Shown one piece after another: positions 1 through 15,443 of a stretch of 64,000 nt of DNA. Numbering within the stretch: the first letter of the stretch is position 1; every line of letters starts with the position of its first letter. The position numbers and the translations under genes are program-made. A model generated the notes under the pieces. It ran no database searches. It was not told the DNA's origin and saw nothing but the letters and a program-made list of their open reading frames with translations. This stretch comes from Avena insularis (taxonomy: Eukaryota; Streptophyta; Magnoliopsida; Poales; Poaceae), in NCBI GenBank assembly GCA_023614405.1, contig CM042694.1:128965711-129029710 (forward strand). The letters are read 5' to 3'.

Positions 1-1368
1 AACACACATTTCAATGACACTGGTGGATCCACATGTCGTATGTGAAAATAACATACATGCAATGACTCTAATTGTTGTTAGTAAAAAAACACATGCAATG
101 ACACTGGTGGATCCAGGTGTGGTCTCTGAAGAGAACACACCTGCAATGACTCTAATTGTGGTTAATGAGAAGAACACACATGCAATGACACTGGTGGATC
201 CATAGGTGGATTGTGAAAAGAAAACACATGCAATGACTCTGGTTCTTGTTATTAAAAAGAACACACATGCAATGACACTGGTGGATCCATGTGTGGTCTC
301 TGAAGAGAACACACATTTCAATGACACTGGTGGATCCATATGTGGTATGTGAAAAGAATAGTCATGAAATGACTCCAGTTGTTGTTACTAAAAAAGAACA
401 CACATGCAATGACACTGGTGTCTCCATGTGTGGTCTCTGAATAGAACACACATGCAATGACACTGGTGGATCCATATGTGGTATGTGAAAAGGACACACA
501 TGCAATGACACTGGTGGATCCATGTGTGGTATCTGAAGAGAACACACATTTCAATAACACTTTTAGATCCATATGTGGTGTGTGAAAAGAACACACATGC
601 AATGACTCCAGTTGTTGTTAGTAAATAGAACACACATGCAATGACACTGGTGGATCCATATGTGGTCTCTAAAGAGAACACACATGCAATGACTCTAGCT
701 GTGGTTACTGAAGAGAACACACATTTCAATGACACTGGTGGATCCATGTGTGGTCTCTAAAGAGAACACACATTTCAATGACACTGGTGGATCCATATGT
801 GGTATGTGAAAAGAACACACATGCAATGACTCCAGTTGTTGTTAGTAAAAAGAACACACATGCAATAACACTGGTGGATCCATGTGTGGTCTCTGAAGAG
901 AACACACATGCAATGACTCTAACTATGGTTAATGAGAAGAACACACATGCAATGACACTGGTGGATCCATAGGTGGATTGTGAAAAGAAAACACATGCAA
1001 TGACTCTGGTTCTTGTTATTAAAAAGAACACACATGCAATGACACTGGTGGATCCATGTGTGGTCTTTGAAGAGAACACACATTTCAATGACACTGGTGG
1101 ATCCATATGTGGTATGTGAAAAGAATAGTCATGAAATGACTCCAGTTGTTGTTACTAAAAAAGAACACACATGCAATGACACTGGTGTCTCCATGTGTGG
1201 TCTCTGAATAGAACACACATGCAATGACTCTGGCTGTGGTTAATGAGAAGAACACACATGCAATGACACTGGTGGATCCATAGGTGGATTGTGAAAAGAA
1301 CACACATGCAATGACTCTGGTTGTTGTTAGTAAAAAGAACACACATGCAATGATACTGGTGGATCCAT

Positions 1369-2070
1369 GTGTGGTCTCTAAAGAGAACACACATTTCAAT
1401 GACACTGGTGGATTCATATGTGGTATGTGAAAAGAATAGTCATGAAATGACTCTAGTTGTTGTTAGTAAAAAGAGCACACATGCAATTACACTAGTGGAT
1501 CCATGTGTGATCTCTGAAGAGAACATACATGCAATGACTCTAGCTGTGGTTAATGAGAAGAACACACATGCAATGACACTAGTGGATCCATAGGTGGATT
1601 GTGAAAAGAACACACATGCAATGACTCTGCTTATTGTTAGTAAAAAGAACACACATGCAATGACATTGGTGGATCCATGTGTGGTCTCCAAAGAGAACAC
1701 ACATTTCAATGACACTGGTAGATCCATATGTGGTATGTGAACAGAATAGTCATGAAATGACTCTAGTTGTTGTTAGTAAAAAGAGCACACATGCAATTAC
1801 ACTGGTGGATCCATGTGTGGTCTGTGAAGAGAACATACATGCAATGACTCTAGCTATGGTTAATGAGAAGAACACACATGCAATGACACTGGTGGATCCA
1901 TAGGTGGATTGTGAAAAGAACACACATGCAATGACTCTGCTTGTTGTCAGTAAAAAGAACACACATGCAATGACACTGGTGGATCCATGTGTGGTCTCTA
2001 AAGAGAACATACATTTCAATGACACTAGTGGATCCATGTGTGGTATGTGAAAAGAATAGTCATGAAATGA
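1369..2070. repeat. 310 bp tandem block within the satellite
   Basis: The segment starting at 1369 recurs at 1679 and, with more change, at 1989, a spacing of 310 bp each time. Each unit joins A, B, C, A, D and E type monomers in the same order. This is a local expansion of several monomers together. Confidence 0.75.
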
Positions 2071-3591
2071 CTCCAGTTGTTGTTAGTAAAAATAACACAC
2101 ATGCAATGAGATTGGTGCATCCAAGTGTGTTCTCTGAAGATAACACACATGCAATGACACTGGTGGATCCATATGTGGTATGTGAAAAGAACACACATGC
2201 AATGACTCCAGTTGTTGTTATTAAAAAGAACACACGTGCAATCACACTGGTGGATTCATGTGTGGTCTCTGAAGAGAACACACATTTCAATGACACTTGT
2301 GGATCCATATGTGGTATGTGAAAAGAACACACATGAAATGACTCCAGTTGTTGTTAGTAAAAATAACACACATGCAATGACACTGGTGGATCCATGTGTG
2401 GTCTATGAAGAGAACACACATTTCAATGACACTGGTGGATCCATATGTGGTATGCGAAAAGAACACACATGCAATGACTCCAGTTGTTGTTAGTAAAAAG
2501 AACACGTACGATGTAAGGATCCATGTGTGGTCTCTAAAGAGAACACACATTTCAATGACACTGTTGGATCCATATGTGGTATGTGAAAAGAACACACATG
2601 CAATGACTCCAGTTGTTGTTAGTAAAAAGAACACACATGCAATGACACTGGTGGATCCATGTGTGGTCTCTGAAGAGAACACACATGCAATGACTCTAAC
2701 TATGGTTAATGAGAAGAACACACATGCAATGACACTGGTGGATCCATAGGTGGATTGTGAAAAGAAAACACATGCAATGACTCTGGTTCTTGTTATTAAA
2801 AAGAACACACATGCAATGACACTGGTGGATCCATGTGTGGTCTCTGAAGAGAACACACATTTCAATGACACTGGTAGATCCATATGTGGTGTGTGAAAAG
2901 AACACGCATGCAATGACTCCAGTTGTTGTTAGTAAATAGAACACACATGCAATGACACTGGTGGATCCATGTGTGGTCTCTGAAGATAACATACATGCAA
3001 TGACTCTAGCTGTGGTTACTTAAGAGAACACACATTTCAATGACACTGGTGGATCCATATGTGGTATGTGAAAAGAACACACATGCAATGACACTGGTGG
3101 ATCCATGTGTGGTATCTGAAGAGAACACACATTTCAATGACACTTTTAGATCCATATGTGGTGTGTGAAAAGAACACACATGCAATGACTCCAGTTGTTG
3201 TTAGTAAATAGAACACACATGCAATGACACTGGTGGATCCATATGTGGTCTCTAAAGAGAACACACATGCAATGACTCTAGCTGTGGTTACTGAAGAGAA
3301 CACACATTTCAATGACACTGGTGGATCCATATGTGGTATGTGAAAAGAACACACATGCAATGACTCCAGTTGTTGTTAGTAAAAAGAACACACATGCAAT
3401 GACACTGGTGGATCCATGTGTGGTCTCTGAAGAGAACACACATGCAATGACTCTAACTATGGTTAATGAGAAGAACACACATGCAATGATACTGGTGGAT
3501 CCATAGGTGGATTGTGAAAAGAAAACACATGCAATGACTCTGGTTCTTGTTATTAAAAAGAACACGCATGCAATGACACTGGTGGATCCAT

Positions 3592-4805
3592 GTGTGGTCT
3601 TTGAAGAGAACACACAGTTCAATGACACTGGTGGATCCGTATGTGGTATGTGAAAAGAATAGTCATGAAATGACTCCAGTTGTTGTTAGTAAAAAGAACA
3701 CACATGCAATGACACTGGTGTCTCCATGTGTGGTCTCTGAAGAGAACATACATGCAATGACTCTAGCTGTGGTTAATGAGAACAACACACATGCAATGAC
3801 ACTAGTGGATTGTGAAAAGAAGACATATGCAATGACTCTGCTTGTTGTTAGTAAAAAGAACACACATGCAATGACACTGTGGATCCATGTGTGGTCTCTA
3901 AAGAGAACATACATTTCAATGACACTAGTGGATCCATGTGTGGTATGTGAAAAGAATAGTCATGAAATGACTCCAGTTGTAGTTAGTAAAAAGAACACAC
4001 ATGCAATGATACTGGTGGATCCATGTGTGGTCTCTGAATAGAACACACATGCAATGACTCTAGCTGTGGTTAATGAGAAGAACACACATGCAATGACACT
4101 GGTGGATCCATAGGTGGATTGTGAAAAGAACACACATGCAATGACTCTGCTTGTTGTTAGTAAAAAGAACACACATGCAATGACACTAGTGGATCCATGT
4201 GTGGTCTGTAAAGAGAACACACATTTCAATGACACTGGTGGATCCGTATGTGGTATGTGAAAAGAATAGTCATGAAATGACTCTAGTTGTTGTTAGTAAA
4301 AAGAGCACACATGCAATTACCCTGGTGGATCCATGTGTGGTCTCTGAAGAGAACATACATGCAATGACTCTAGCTGTGGTTAATGAGAAGAACACACATG
4401 CAATGACACTAGTGGATTGTGAAAAGAAGACATATGCAATGACTCTGCTTGTTGTTAGTAAAAAGAACACACATGCAATGACACTGTGGATCCATGTGTG
4501 GTCTCTAAAGAGAACATACATTTCAATGACACTAGTGGATCCATGTGTGGTATGTGAAAAGAATAGTCATGAAATGACTCCAGTTGTAGTTAGTAAAAAG
4601 AACACACATGCAATGATACTGGTGGATCCATGTGTGGTCTCTGAATAGAACACACATGCAATGACTCTAGCTGTGGTTAATGAGAAGAACACACATGCAA
4701 TGACACTGGTGGATCCATAGGTGCATTGTGAAAAGAACACGCATGCAATGACTGTGGTTGTTGTTAGTATAACGAACACACATGGAATGACACTGGTGGA
4801 TCCAT
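3592..4805. repeat. 607 bp tandem duplication within the satellite
   Basis: 3592-4198 and 4199-4805 are two adjacent copies with 607 bp spacing. Both share private variants, including GGATCCGTATG near the start and the shortened monomer in which GACACTAGTGGATTGTG has lost the middle of the E tail. Shared private variants point to a recent direct duplication. Confidence 0.8.
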
Positions 4806-5067
4806 GTGTGGTCTCTGAAGAGAACACACATTTCAATGGCACTGGTGGATCCATATTTCGTATGTGAAAAGAACACACATGCAATGACTCTAGTTGTTGT
4901 TAGTAAAGAGAACACACATGCAATGACACTGGTGGATCCATGTGTGGTCTCTGAAGAGAACACACATGCAATGACTCTAGTTGTGGTTAATGAGAAGAAC
5001 ACAGATGCAATGACACTGCTTGTTGTTAGTAAAAAGAGCACACATGAAATGACACTGGTAGATCCAT

Positions 5068-5550
5068 GTGTGGTCTCTAAAGAGAACACACATTTCAATG
5101 ACATTGGTGGATCCATATGTGGTGTGTGAAAAGAACACACATGCAATGACTCCAGTTGTTGTTAGTAAAAAGAACACACATGCAATGACACTGGTGGATC
5201 CATGTGTGGTCTCTGAAGAGAACACACATTTCAATGACACTGATGGATCCATATGTGGCATGTGAAAAGAACACACATGAAATGACTGCAGTTGTTGTTA
5301 GTAAAAAGAACACACATGCAATGACACTGGTGGATCCATGTGTGGTCTCTGAAGAGAACACACATTTCAATGACACTGGTGGATCCATATGTGGTGTGTG
5401 AAAATAAAATAGATGCAATGACTCCAGTTGTTGTTAGTAAAAAGAACACACATGCAATGACACTGGTGGATCCATGTGTGGTCTTTGAAGAGAACACACA
5501 TTTCAATGACACTGGTGGATCCATATGTGGTATTTGAAAAGAATAGTCAT
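5068..5550. repeat. 136 bp three-monomer unit (A+B+C), clearest run
   Basis: Identical A-B-C monomer order repeats at 5068, 5204 and 5340, exactly 136 bp apart (48+49+39). The same unit recurs at 7601/7737 and elsewhere. Because 136 leaves remainder 1 on division by 3, the reading frame rotates each unit, which argues against translation. Confidence 0.85.
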
Positions 5551-7856
5551 GAAATGACTCCAGTTGTTGTTAGAAAAAGAACACACATGCAATGACACTC
5601 GTGGATCCATGTGTGGTCTCTGAAGAGAACACACATGCAATGACTCTGGTTGTTCTTAGTAAAAAGAGCACCCATGCAATGACACTGGTTATTGTTAGTA
5701 AAAAGAGCACACATGCAATGACACTGGTGGATCCATGTGTGGTCTCTCAAGAGAACACACATTTCAATGACACTACTGTCTCCATATGTGGCAAGTGAAA
5801 AGAACACACATTTGAATGACACTGGTGGATCCATGTGTGGTCTCTGAAGAGAACACACATGCAATGACTCTAGCTATGGTTAATGAGAAGAACACACATT
5901 TGAATGACACTGGTGGATCCATGTGTGGTATGTGAAAAGAATAGTCATGAAATGACTCTAGTTGTTGTTAGTAAAAATAACACACATGCAATGAGATCAG
6001 TGTGTTCTCTGAAGATAACACACATGCAATGACACTGGTGGATCCATATGTGGTATGTGAAAAGAACACACATGCAATGACTCCAGTTGTTGTTAGTAAA
6101 AAGAACACACATGCAATGACACTGGTGGATCCATGTGTGGTCTCTGAAGAGAACACACATTTCAATGACACTGGTCGATCCATATGTGGTATGCGAAAAG
6201 AACACACATGCAATGACTCCAGTTGTTGTTAGTAAAAAGAACACACATGCAATGACACTAGTGGATCCATGTGTGGTCTCTAAAGAGAACACACATTTCA
6301 ATGACACTGGTGGATCCATATGTGGTATGTGAAAAGAACACACATGAAATGACTCCAGTTGTTGTTAGTAAAAAGAACACACATGCAATGACACTGGTGT
6401 CTCCATGTGTGGTCTCTGAATAGAACACACATGCAATGACTCTGGCTATGGTTAATGAGAAGAACACACATGCAATGACACTGGTGGATCCATAGGTGGA
6501 TTGTGAAAAGAAAACACATGCAATGACTCTCGTTCTTGTTATTAAAAAGAACACACATGCAATGACACTTGTGGATCCATGTCTGGTCTCTGAAGAGAAC
6601 ACACATTTCAATGACACTGGTGGATCCATATGTGGTATGTGAAAAGAATAGTCATGAAATGACTCTAGTTGTTGTTAGTAAAAAGAGCACACATGCAATT
6701 ACACTGGTGGATCCATGTGGTCTCAAGAGAACATAACATGCAATGACTTGCTTTGGTTAATGAGAAGAACACATGCAATGACACTGGTGGATCCATAGGT
6801 GGATTGTGAAAAGAACACACATGCAATGACTCTGCTTGTTGTCAGTAAAAAGAACACACATGCAATGACACTGGTGGATCCATGTGTGGTCTCCAAACAG
6901 AACACACATTTCAATGACACTAGTGGATCCATATGTGGTATGTGAAAAGAATAGTCATGAAATGACTCTAGTTGTTGTTAGTAAAAAGAGCACACATGCA
7001 ATTACACTGGTGGATCCATGTGTGGTCTCTCAAGAGAACACATATGCAATGACTCTAGCTGTGGTTAATGAGAAGAACACACATGCAATGACACTGGTGG
7101 ATCCATAGGTGGATTGTGAAAAGAACACACATGCAATGACTCTGCTTGTTGTTAGTAAAAAGAACACACATGCAATGACACTGGTGGATCCATGCGTGGT
7201 CTCTAAAGAGAACATACATTTCAATGACACTAGTGGATCCATGTGTGGTATGTGAAAAGAATAGTCATGAAATGACTCCAGTTGTTGTTACTAAAAATAA
7301 CACACATGCAATGACATTGGTGCATCCAAGTGTGTTCTCTGACGATAAGACACATGCAATGACACTGGTGGATCCATATGTGGTATGTGAAAAGAACACA
7401 CATGCAATGACTCTAGTTGTTGTTAGTAAAAAGAACACACATGCAATCACACTGGTGGATTCATGTGTGGTCTCTGAAGAGAACACACATTTCAATGACA
7501 CTTTTGGATCCATAGGTGGTATGTGAAAAGAACACACATGAAATGACTCTAGTTGTTGTTAGTAAAAAGAACACACATGCAATGACACTGGTGGATCCAT
7601 GTGTGGTCTATGAAGAGAACACACATTTCAATGACACTGGTGGATCCATATGTGGTATGCGAAAAGAACACACATGCAATGACTCTAGTTGTTGTTAGTA
7701 AAAAGAAGACACATGCAATGACACTGGTGGATCCATGTGTGGTCTCTAAAGAGAACACACATTTCAATGACACTGGTGGATCCATATGTGGTATGTGAAA
7801 AGAAGACACATGCAATGACTCAGGTTGTTGTTAGTAAAAAGAACACACATGCAATG

Positions 7857-10800
7857 ACATCAGGATCGATGTGTGGTCTACATGCAATGACAAGAACACA
7901 TGCAATGACTCAGAACACACATGCAATGACTTATCCATGGTTAATGAGAAGAACACACATGCAATGACACTGGTGGATCCATAGGTGGATTGTGAAAAGA
8001 AAACACATGCAATGACTCCGTTCTTGTTATTAAAAAGAACACACATGCAATGACATTGGATCCATGTGTGGTCTCTTCAAGAGAACACACATTTCAATGA
8101 CACTGTGGATCCATTATGGTATGTGAAAAGAATAGCCATGAAATGACTGCTTGTTGTTAGTAAAAAACACACATGCAATGACACTGGTGGATCCATGTGG
8201 TGGTGTGAAAAGAATAGTCATGAAATGACTCTAGTTGTTAGTAAAAAAGAGCACACATGCAATGACTCCATGTGGTCTCTCAAGAGAACATACATGCAAT
8301 GACAACTGGTGGATCCAGGTGGTTAATGAGAAGAACACATGCAATGACACTGTGGATCCATAGGTGGATTGTGAAAAGAACACATGCAATGACTCTGTTG
8401 TTAGTAAAGAACACACATGCAATGACATGGTGGATCCATGTGTGGTCTCTAAAGAAAACACACATTTCAATGACAATGGTGGATCCATATGTGGTATGTG
8501 AAAAGAATAGTCATGAAATGACTCTAGTTGTTGTTAATAAAAGAGCAAACATGCAATACACTGGTGGATCCATGTGTGGTCTCCAAGAGAACATACATGC
8601 AATGACTCTAGCTGGTGAATGAGAAGAACACACATGCAATGAAACTGGTGGATTGTGAAAAGAACACACATGCAATGACTGTGGTTGTTGTATGTGAAGA
8701 AGAACACATGCAATGACATCAGGATCTATGTGATCTCAAGAGAACACATGCAATGGCAGCGGGTGGATCCATGGGTTGTCATGTGAAGAGAACGCACATG
8801 CAATGACTCCATGTTGTTAGTAAAAACAACACATGCAATCACACTGGTGGATCCATGTGGTCTTGAAGAGAACACACATGCAATGAATCTATGTGGTTAA
8901 TGAGAAGAACATGTATGCAATGACACTGTTGCAGTTAGTAAAAGAGCACACATGAAATGACACTGGTGGATCCATGTGTGGTCTCTAAAGACAACACACA
9001 TTTCAATGACACTGTGGATCCATATATGTGGTATGTGAAAAGAACACACATGCAATGACTCCAGTTTTTATTACTAAAAAGAACACAAATGCAATGACAC
9101 TTGTGGATCCATATTTGGTATGTGAAAAGAAAAACATGCAATGACTCCAGTTGTTAGTAAAAGAACACAGATGACACTAGTGGATCCATGTGTGGTCTCC
9201 AAGATAACACACATGCAATGACATGTGCTGATCCATATGTGGTTTGTGAAAAGAACACATGCAATGACTCTAGTTGTTGTTAGTAGAAAGAACACACATG
9301 CAATTACACTGGTGGATCCATGTGTGGACTTTGAAGAGAACACACATTTCAATGACACTGTGGATCCATATGTGGTATGTGAAAAGAATAGTCATGAAAT
9401 GACTCAGTTGTTGTTAGAAAGAACACACATGCAATGACACTGTGGATCCATGTGTGGTCTCTGAAAAGAACACACATGCAATGACTCCAGTTGTTTTTAG
9501 TAAAAGAGCACCCATGCAATGACACTGTTATTGTTAGTAAAAGAGCACACATGCAATGACATCTTTGGATCCATGTGTGGTCTCTCAAGAAACACACATT
9601 TCAATGACACTGCTGGATCCATATGTGGTATGTGAAAAGAACACATTTGAATGACATCAGGGATCCATGTGGGTCTCTCAAGAGAACACACACAATGACT
9701 CAGTCTCTATTAATGAGAAGAACACACATTTGAAATGACTGGGTGGATCCATGTGTGGTATGTAAAAGACACACATGAAATGACTCTAGTTGTTGTTAGT
9801 AAAATAACACACATGAGACTGAGGATCCAAGTGTGTTCTCCTCAGATAGCACACATGCAATGACACCTGGTGGATCCATATGGTATGTGAAAAGAACACA
9901 CATGCAATGACTCTAGTTGTTGTTAGTAAAAAGAACACACATGCAATGACATCAGGTGGATCCATGTGTGGTCTCAAGAGAACACACATTTCAATGACAC
10001 TGTGGATCCATCTCTGGTATGCGAAAGAACACACATGCAATGACTCAGCTTGTTGTTAGTAAAAGAACACACATGCAATGACATCTGGTGGATCCATGTG
10101 GTCTCTAAAGAGAACACACATTTCAATGACACTGTGGATCCATATGTGGTATGTGAAGAACACATGCAATGACTCAGTAGTTGTTAGTAAAAGAACACAC
10201 ATGCAATGACATCGGTGGATCCATGTGTGGAGTCTTGAAGAGAACACATGCAATGACTCTAACTATGGTTAATGAGAAGAACACACATGCAATGACACTG
10301 GTGGATCCATAGGTGATTGTGAAAAGAAACACATGCAATGACTCTAGTTCTTGTTAGTAAAAAGAACACACATGCAATGACACTGGTGGATCCATGTGTG
10401 GTCTCTCAAGAGAACACATTTCAATGACACCGGTGGATCCGTGATGTGGTATCTGAAAAGAATAGTCATGAAATGACTCTAGTTGTTGTTAGTAAAAAGA
10501 ACACACATGCAATGACACTGGTGGATCTATGTGGTCTCTCGAATAGAACACACATGCAATGACTCGGGGTCATGGTTAATGAGAAGAACACACATGCAAT
10601 GACACTGGTGGATCCATAGGTGGATTGTGAAAAGAAAACACATGCAATGACTCTGGTTGTTGTTAGTAAAAAGAACACACATGCAATGACATCAGTGGAT
10701 CCATGTGTGGTCCTGAAGAGAACACACATTTAAATGACACCGGTGGATCCATATGTGGTATGTGAAATGAATAGTCATGAAATGACTCCAGTTGTTGTTA

Positions 10801-13800
10801 GTAAAAGAACACACATGCAATGACAGTGGATCCATGTGTGGTCTCTGAAGAAGACACATTTCAATGACACTGTGGATCCATATGTGGTATGTGAAAGAAC
10901 ACACATGCAATGACTCTGTTGTTGTTAGTAAAAGAACACACATGCAATGACAGGTGGATCCATGTGGTCTCTAAGAGAACACACATTTCAATGACACTGG
11001 TGGATCCATATGTGGTATGTGAAAGAACACACATGAAATGACTCTAGTTGTTAGTAAAAGAACACACATGCAATGACAGGTGGATCCATGTGTGGTCTCT
11101 GAAAGAACACACATTCAATGACACTAGTGGATCCATGTGGTATGTGAAAGAACACACATGCAATGACTCCGGTTGTTGTTAGTAAAAAGAACACACATGC
11201 AATGACATGGTGGATCCATGTGTGGTCTCTGAAGAACACACATTTCAATGACACTTGTGGATCCATATGTGGTATGTGAAAAGAACACACATGAAATGAC
11301 TCTTGTTGTTGGTAAAAAAGAACACACATGCAATGACAGGTGGATCCATGTGTGGCCTTTGAAGAGAACACACATTCAATGACACTGGTGGATCCATGTG
11401 TGGTATCTAAACAGAACACACATGCAATGACTCTTGTTGTTGTTAGTAAAAAGAACACACATGCAATGACACTGGTGGATCCATGTGTGGTCTCTAAAGA
11501 GAACACACATGCAATGACTCTGGTGGATCCATATGTGGTATGTGAAAAGAACACATGCAATGACTCAGTTGTTGTTAGTAAAAGAACACACATGCAATGA
11601 CTGGTGGATCCATGTGTGGTCTCAAGAACACACATGCAATGACCTTTGGTGGATCCATATGGTATGAAAGAACACACATGCAATGACTCCATTATTGTTA
11701 CTAAAAAGAACACACATGCAATGACACGGGTGGATCCATGTGTGGTCTCTGAAAAGAACACACATTGTAATGCAACTTGTGGATCCATATGTTGTATGTG
11801 AAAAGAACACACATGCAATGACTCAAGTTATTGTTAGTAAAAAGAACACACATCAAATGAAACAGGTGGATCCATGTATTGATTCTGAAGAGAACACACA
11901 TGCAATGACAGTGGTGGATCCATATGTGGTATGAAAAGAACAAACATGCAATGACTCCATTTATTGTTAGTAAAAAGAACACACATGCAATGACACTTTG
12001 GTGGATCCATGTGGTCTCTGAAAGAACACACATGCAATGACACTGGTGGATCCATATGTGGTACATGAAAGGAACACACATGCAATGACTCCATTTGTTG
12101 TTAGTAAAAAGAACACACATGCAATGACAGTGGTGGATCCATGTGTGGTCTCTAAAGAGAACAGACATTTCAATGACACTGGTGGATCCATATGTGGTAT
12201 GTGAATAGAACACACATGCAATGACTCCATTTATTGTTAGTAAAAAGAACACACATGCAATGACACTGGTGGATCCATGTGTGGTCTCTGAAGAGAAAAG
12301 ACATGAAAAGACTCTAGGTGTGGTTAGAAAAAAGAAAAAACATGCAATGACACTAGTGGATCCATGCAATGACTCTAGTTGTTGTTAGTAAAAGAACACA
12401 TGCAAATGAAGTTGTGGTCTCTAAAGAACACACGTGCAATGACACTAGTGGATCCATATGTGGTATGTGAAAAGAACACAGATGCAATGACTCCAGTTGT
12501 TGTTAGTAAAAAGAACACACACACAATGACACTTGGTGGATCCATATGTGGTCTCTGAAGAACACACATGCAATGACTGTGGATCCATGTGGTTAGTAAA
12601 AGAACACACATGCAATGACACTGGTGGATCCATATGTGGTCTGTGAAAAGAACACACATGCAATGACTCTAGTTGTTGTTAGTAAAAGAACACACATGCA
12701 ATGACACTGGTGGATCCATGTGGTCTCTGAAGAGAACACACATTTCAATGACACTGGTGGATCCATATGTGGTATGTCAAAGAACACACATGCAATGACT
12801 CTAGTTGTTGTTAGTAAAAGAACACACATGCAATGACACTGGTGGATCCATGTGGTCTCTGAAGAGAACACACATTCAATGACGTGGATCCATATGTGGT
12901 ATGTGAAAAGAACACACATGCAATGACTCTAGTTGTTGTTAGTAAAAAGAACACACATGCAATGACACTGGTGGATCCATGTGGTCTCTGAAGAACACAC
13001 ATTTCAATGACACTAGTGGATCCATATGTGGTATGTGAAAAGAACACATGCAATGACTCCAGTTGTTGTTAGTAAAAGAACACACATGCAATGACATTTG
13101 GTGGATCCATGTGTGGTCTCTCAAGAACACACATGCAATGACTCTAGTTGTTGTTAGTAAAAAGAACACATGCATTGATACTTGTGGATCCATGTGTGGT
13201 CTCTGAAGAGAACACACATTGCATTCACAGTGGTGGATCAATATGTTCGATGTGAAAAGAACACACATGCCATGACTCAGGTATTTGTTAGTAAAAGAAC
13301 ACACATGCAATGACACTTGCTGGATCCATATGTGGTCTATGAAGAGAACACACAAATGACTCAGTTGTTGTTGTTAGAAAAGAACACACATGCAATGACA
13401 CGGTGGATCCATGTGTGGTCTCTCAAAGAACACATGCAATGACTCGTTGTTGTTAGTAAAAAGAGCACACATGCAATGACACTAGTGGATCCATAGGTGG
13501 ATTGTGAAAAGAACACACATGCAATGACACTTGTGGATCCATATGTGGTATGTGAAAAGAACACACATGCAATGACTCCAGTTGTTGTTAGTAAAAAGAA
13601 CACACATGCAATGACACTGGTGGATCCATGTGTGGTGTCTAAAGAGAACACACATTTCAATAACACTGGTGGATCCATATGTGGTATGTCAAAAGAACAA
13701 ACATGCAATGACTCCATTTATTGTTAGTAAAAAGAACACACATGCACTGACCCTGGTGGATCCATGGGTGGTCTGAAAAGAACACACATGCAATGACTCT

Positions 13801-15443
13801 GGATCCATATGTGGTATGTGAAAAGAACACATGCAATGGCATTGCTTGTTGTTAGTAAAAGAACACACATGCAATGACATGGTGGATGCAGGTTTGATTG
13901 TGAAAAAAAGAACAGACATGCAATGACACTGGTGGATCCATATGTGGTATGTGAAAAGAACACACATGCAACGACTCCAGTTATTGTTAGTAAAAAAACA
14001 CACATACAATGACACTGGTGGATCCATGTGTGGTCTCTGAAGAGAACACACATTTCAATGACACTGGTGGATCCATATGTGGTATGTGAAAAGAACGCAC
14101 ATGCAATGACTCGAGTTGTTGTTAGTAAAAAGAACACATGCAATGACACTGGTGGATCCATGTGGTCTCAAGAGAACACACATGCTATGACTCTAGCTAT
14201 GGTTAATGAGAAGATCACACATTTCAATGACACCGTGGATCCATATGTGGTTTGTGAAAATAATAGTCATGAAATGACTCTAGTTATTGTTACTAAAAGA
14301 ACCCACATGCAATTACATCAGGATCCATGTGTAGTCTCTGAAGAGAACACACATTTCAATGACATGATGGATCCATATGTGGTATGTGAAAAGAGCACAC
14401 ATACAATGACTGGTAGTTGTTAGTAAAATAACACACATGCAATGACATGGTGGATGCATGTGTGGTCTCTGAAGAGAACACACATGCAATAGCATGTGAA
14501 TCCGTGGTCTCTAAAGAACACACATGTAATGACTCTAGTTGTTGTTAGTAAAAATAACACACATGCAATGACAGGTGGATCCATGTTGTCTCTGAAGAGA
14601 ACACACAATTTAATGACAGGTGGATCCATATGTGGTATGTGAAAAGAACACATGCAATGACTCAGCTTGTTGTTAGTAAAAAGAACACACATGCAATGAC
14701 AGGTGGATCCATGTGGTCTCTAAAGAGAACACACATTTCAATGACATTGGTGGATCCATATGTGGTATGTCAAAAGAACACACATGCAATGATTCAGTTG
14801 TTGTTAGTAAAAGAACACACATGCAATGACACTAGTGGATCCATGTGGTCTGAAGAGATGACACACATGCAATGACTCTAAGCTGTGGTTAATGAGAAGA
14901 ACACACATTTCAATGACACTGGTGGATCCATATGGAGTTTGTGAAAAGAATAGTCATGAAATGACTCTAGTTGTTGTTAGTAAAAAGTACACACATGCAT
15001 ACTGGTGGATCCATGTGTGGTCTCTGAAGAGAACACATGTTTCAATGACACCGTGGATCCATATGGTATGTGAAAAGAATACATGCAATGACATTGGTTG
15101 TTGTTAGTAAAGAACACACATGCAATGACACTGGTGGATGCATGTGTGGTCTCTGAAGAGAACACACACGCAATGACACTGGTGGATCCATATGTGGTAT
15201 GTGAAAAGAATTACATGCAATGACTCTCGTTGTTGTTAGTAAAAAGAGCACACATGCAATGACACTGGTGGATCCATAGGTGGATTGTGAAAAGAACACA
15301 CATGCAATGACACTTGTGCATCCATATGTGGTATGTGAAAAGAACACACATCCAATGACTCTAGTTGTTGTTAGTAAAAAGAACACACATGTAATGACAT
15401 CAGGATCCATGTGTGGTCTCTCGGAGAACACACATGCGATGAT
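7857..15443. other. Indel-rich part of satellite block a
   Basis: From about 7857, monomers lose single bases at the same kinds of places again and again (CACTGTGG for CACTGGTGG, GTAAAAG for GTAAAAAG, shortened GTGTGGTCTCTGAAG). Some carry ATCAGG in place of ACTGGTGG. 13480-15443 is the indel-riddled counterpart of the clean 29350-31368. The pattern continues into the retroelement to about 18.9 kb and then stops inside an LTR. Confidence 0.7.

Larger units (their letters stand above)
1..15443. repeat. Satellite array, block a (BamHI-type monomers)
   Basis: Continuous tandem array of related short monomers. Nearly all begin with a conserved box (AACACACATGCAATGAC, or the variant with CATTTCAATGAC) followed by one of a few tails. 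Tail A runs through GGTGGATCCATGTGTGGTC to CTGAAGAG (about 48 bp). Tail B carries ATCCATATGTGGTATG and ends GTGAAAAG (about 49 bp). Tail C is CTCCAGTTGTTGTTAGTAAA (about 39 bp). Tail D is CTCTAGCTGTGGTTAATGAG (39 bp). Tail E carries ATAGGTGGATTGTG. Most A, B and E monomers hold a BamHI site. From about 7857 to the end the monomers show many 1-3 bp losses. I see no gene in it; the long open frames are a by-product of the repeat. Confidence 0.97.

Noticed and set aside
1..7856. CRISPR-like alternation of a constant box and variable tails
   Set aside because: The tails belong to a handful of recurring types rather than unique spacers, there are no cas genes, and the context is a plant genome.
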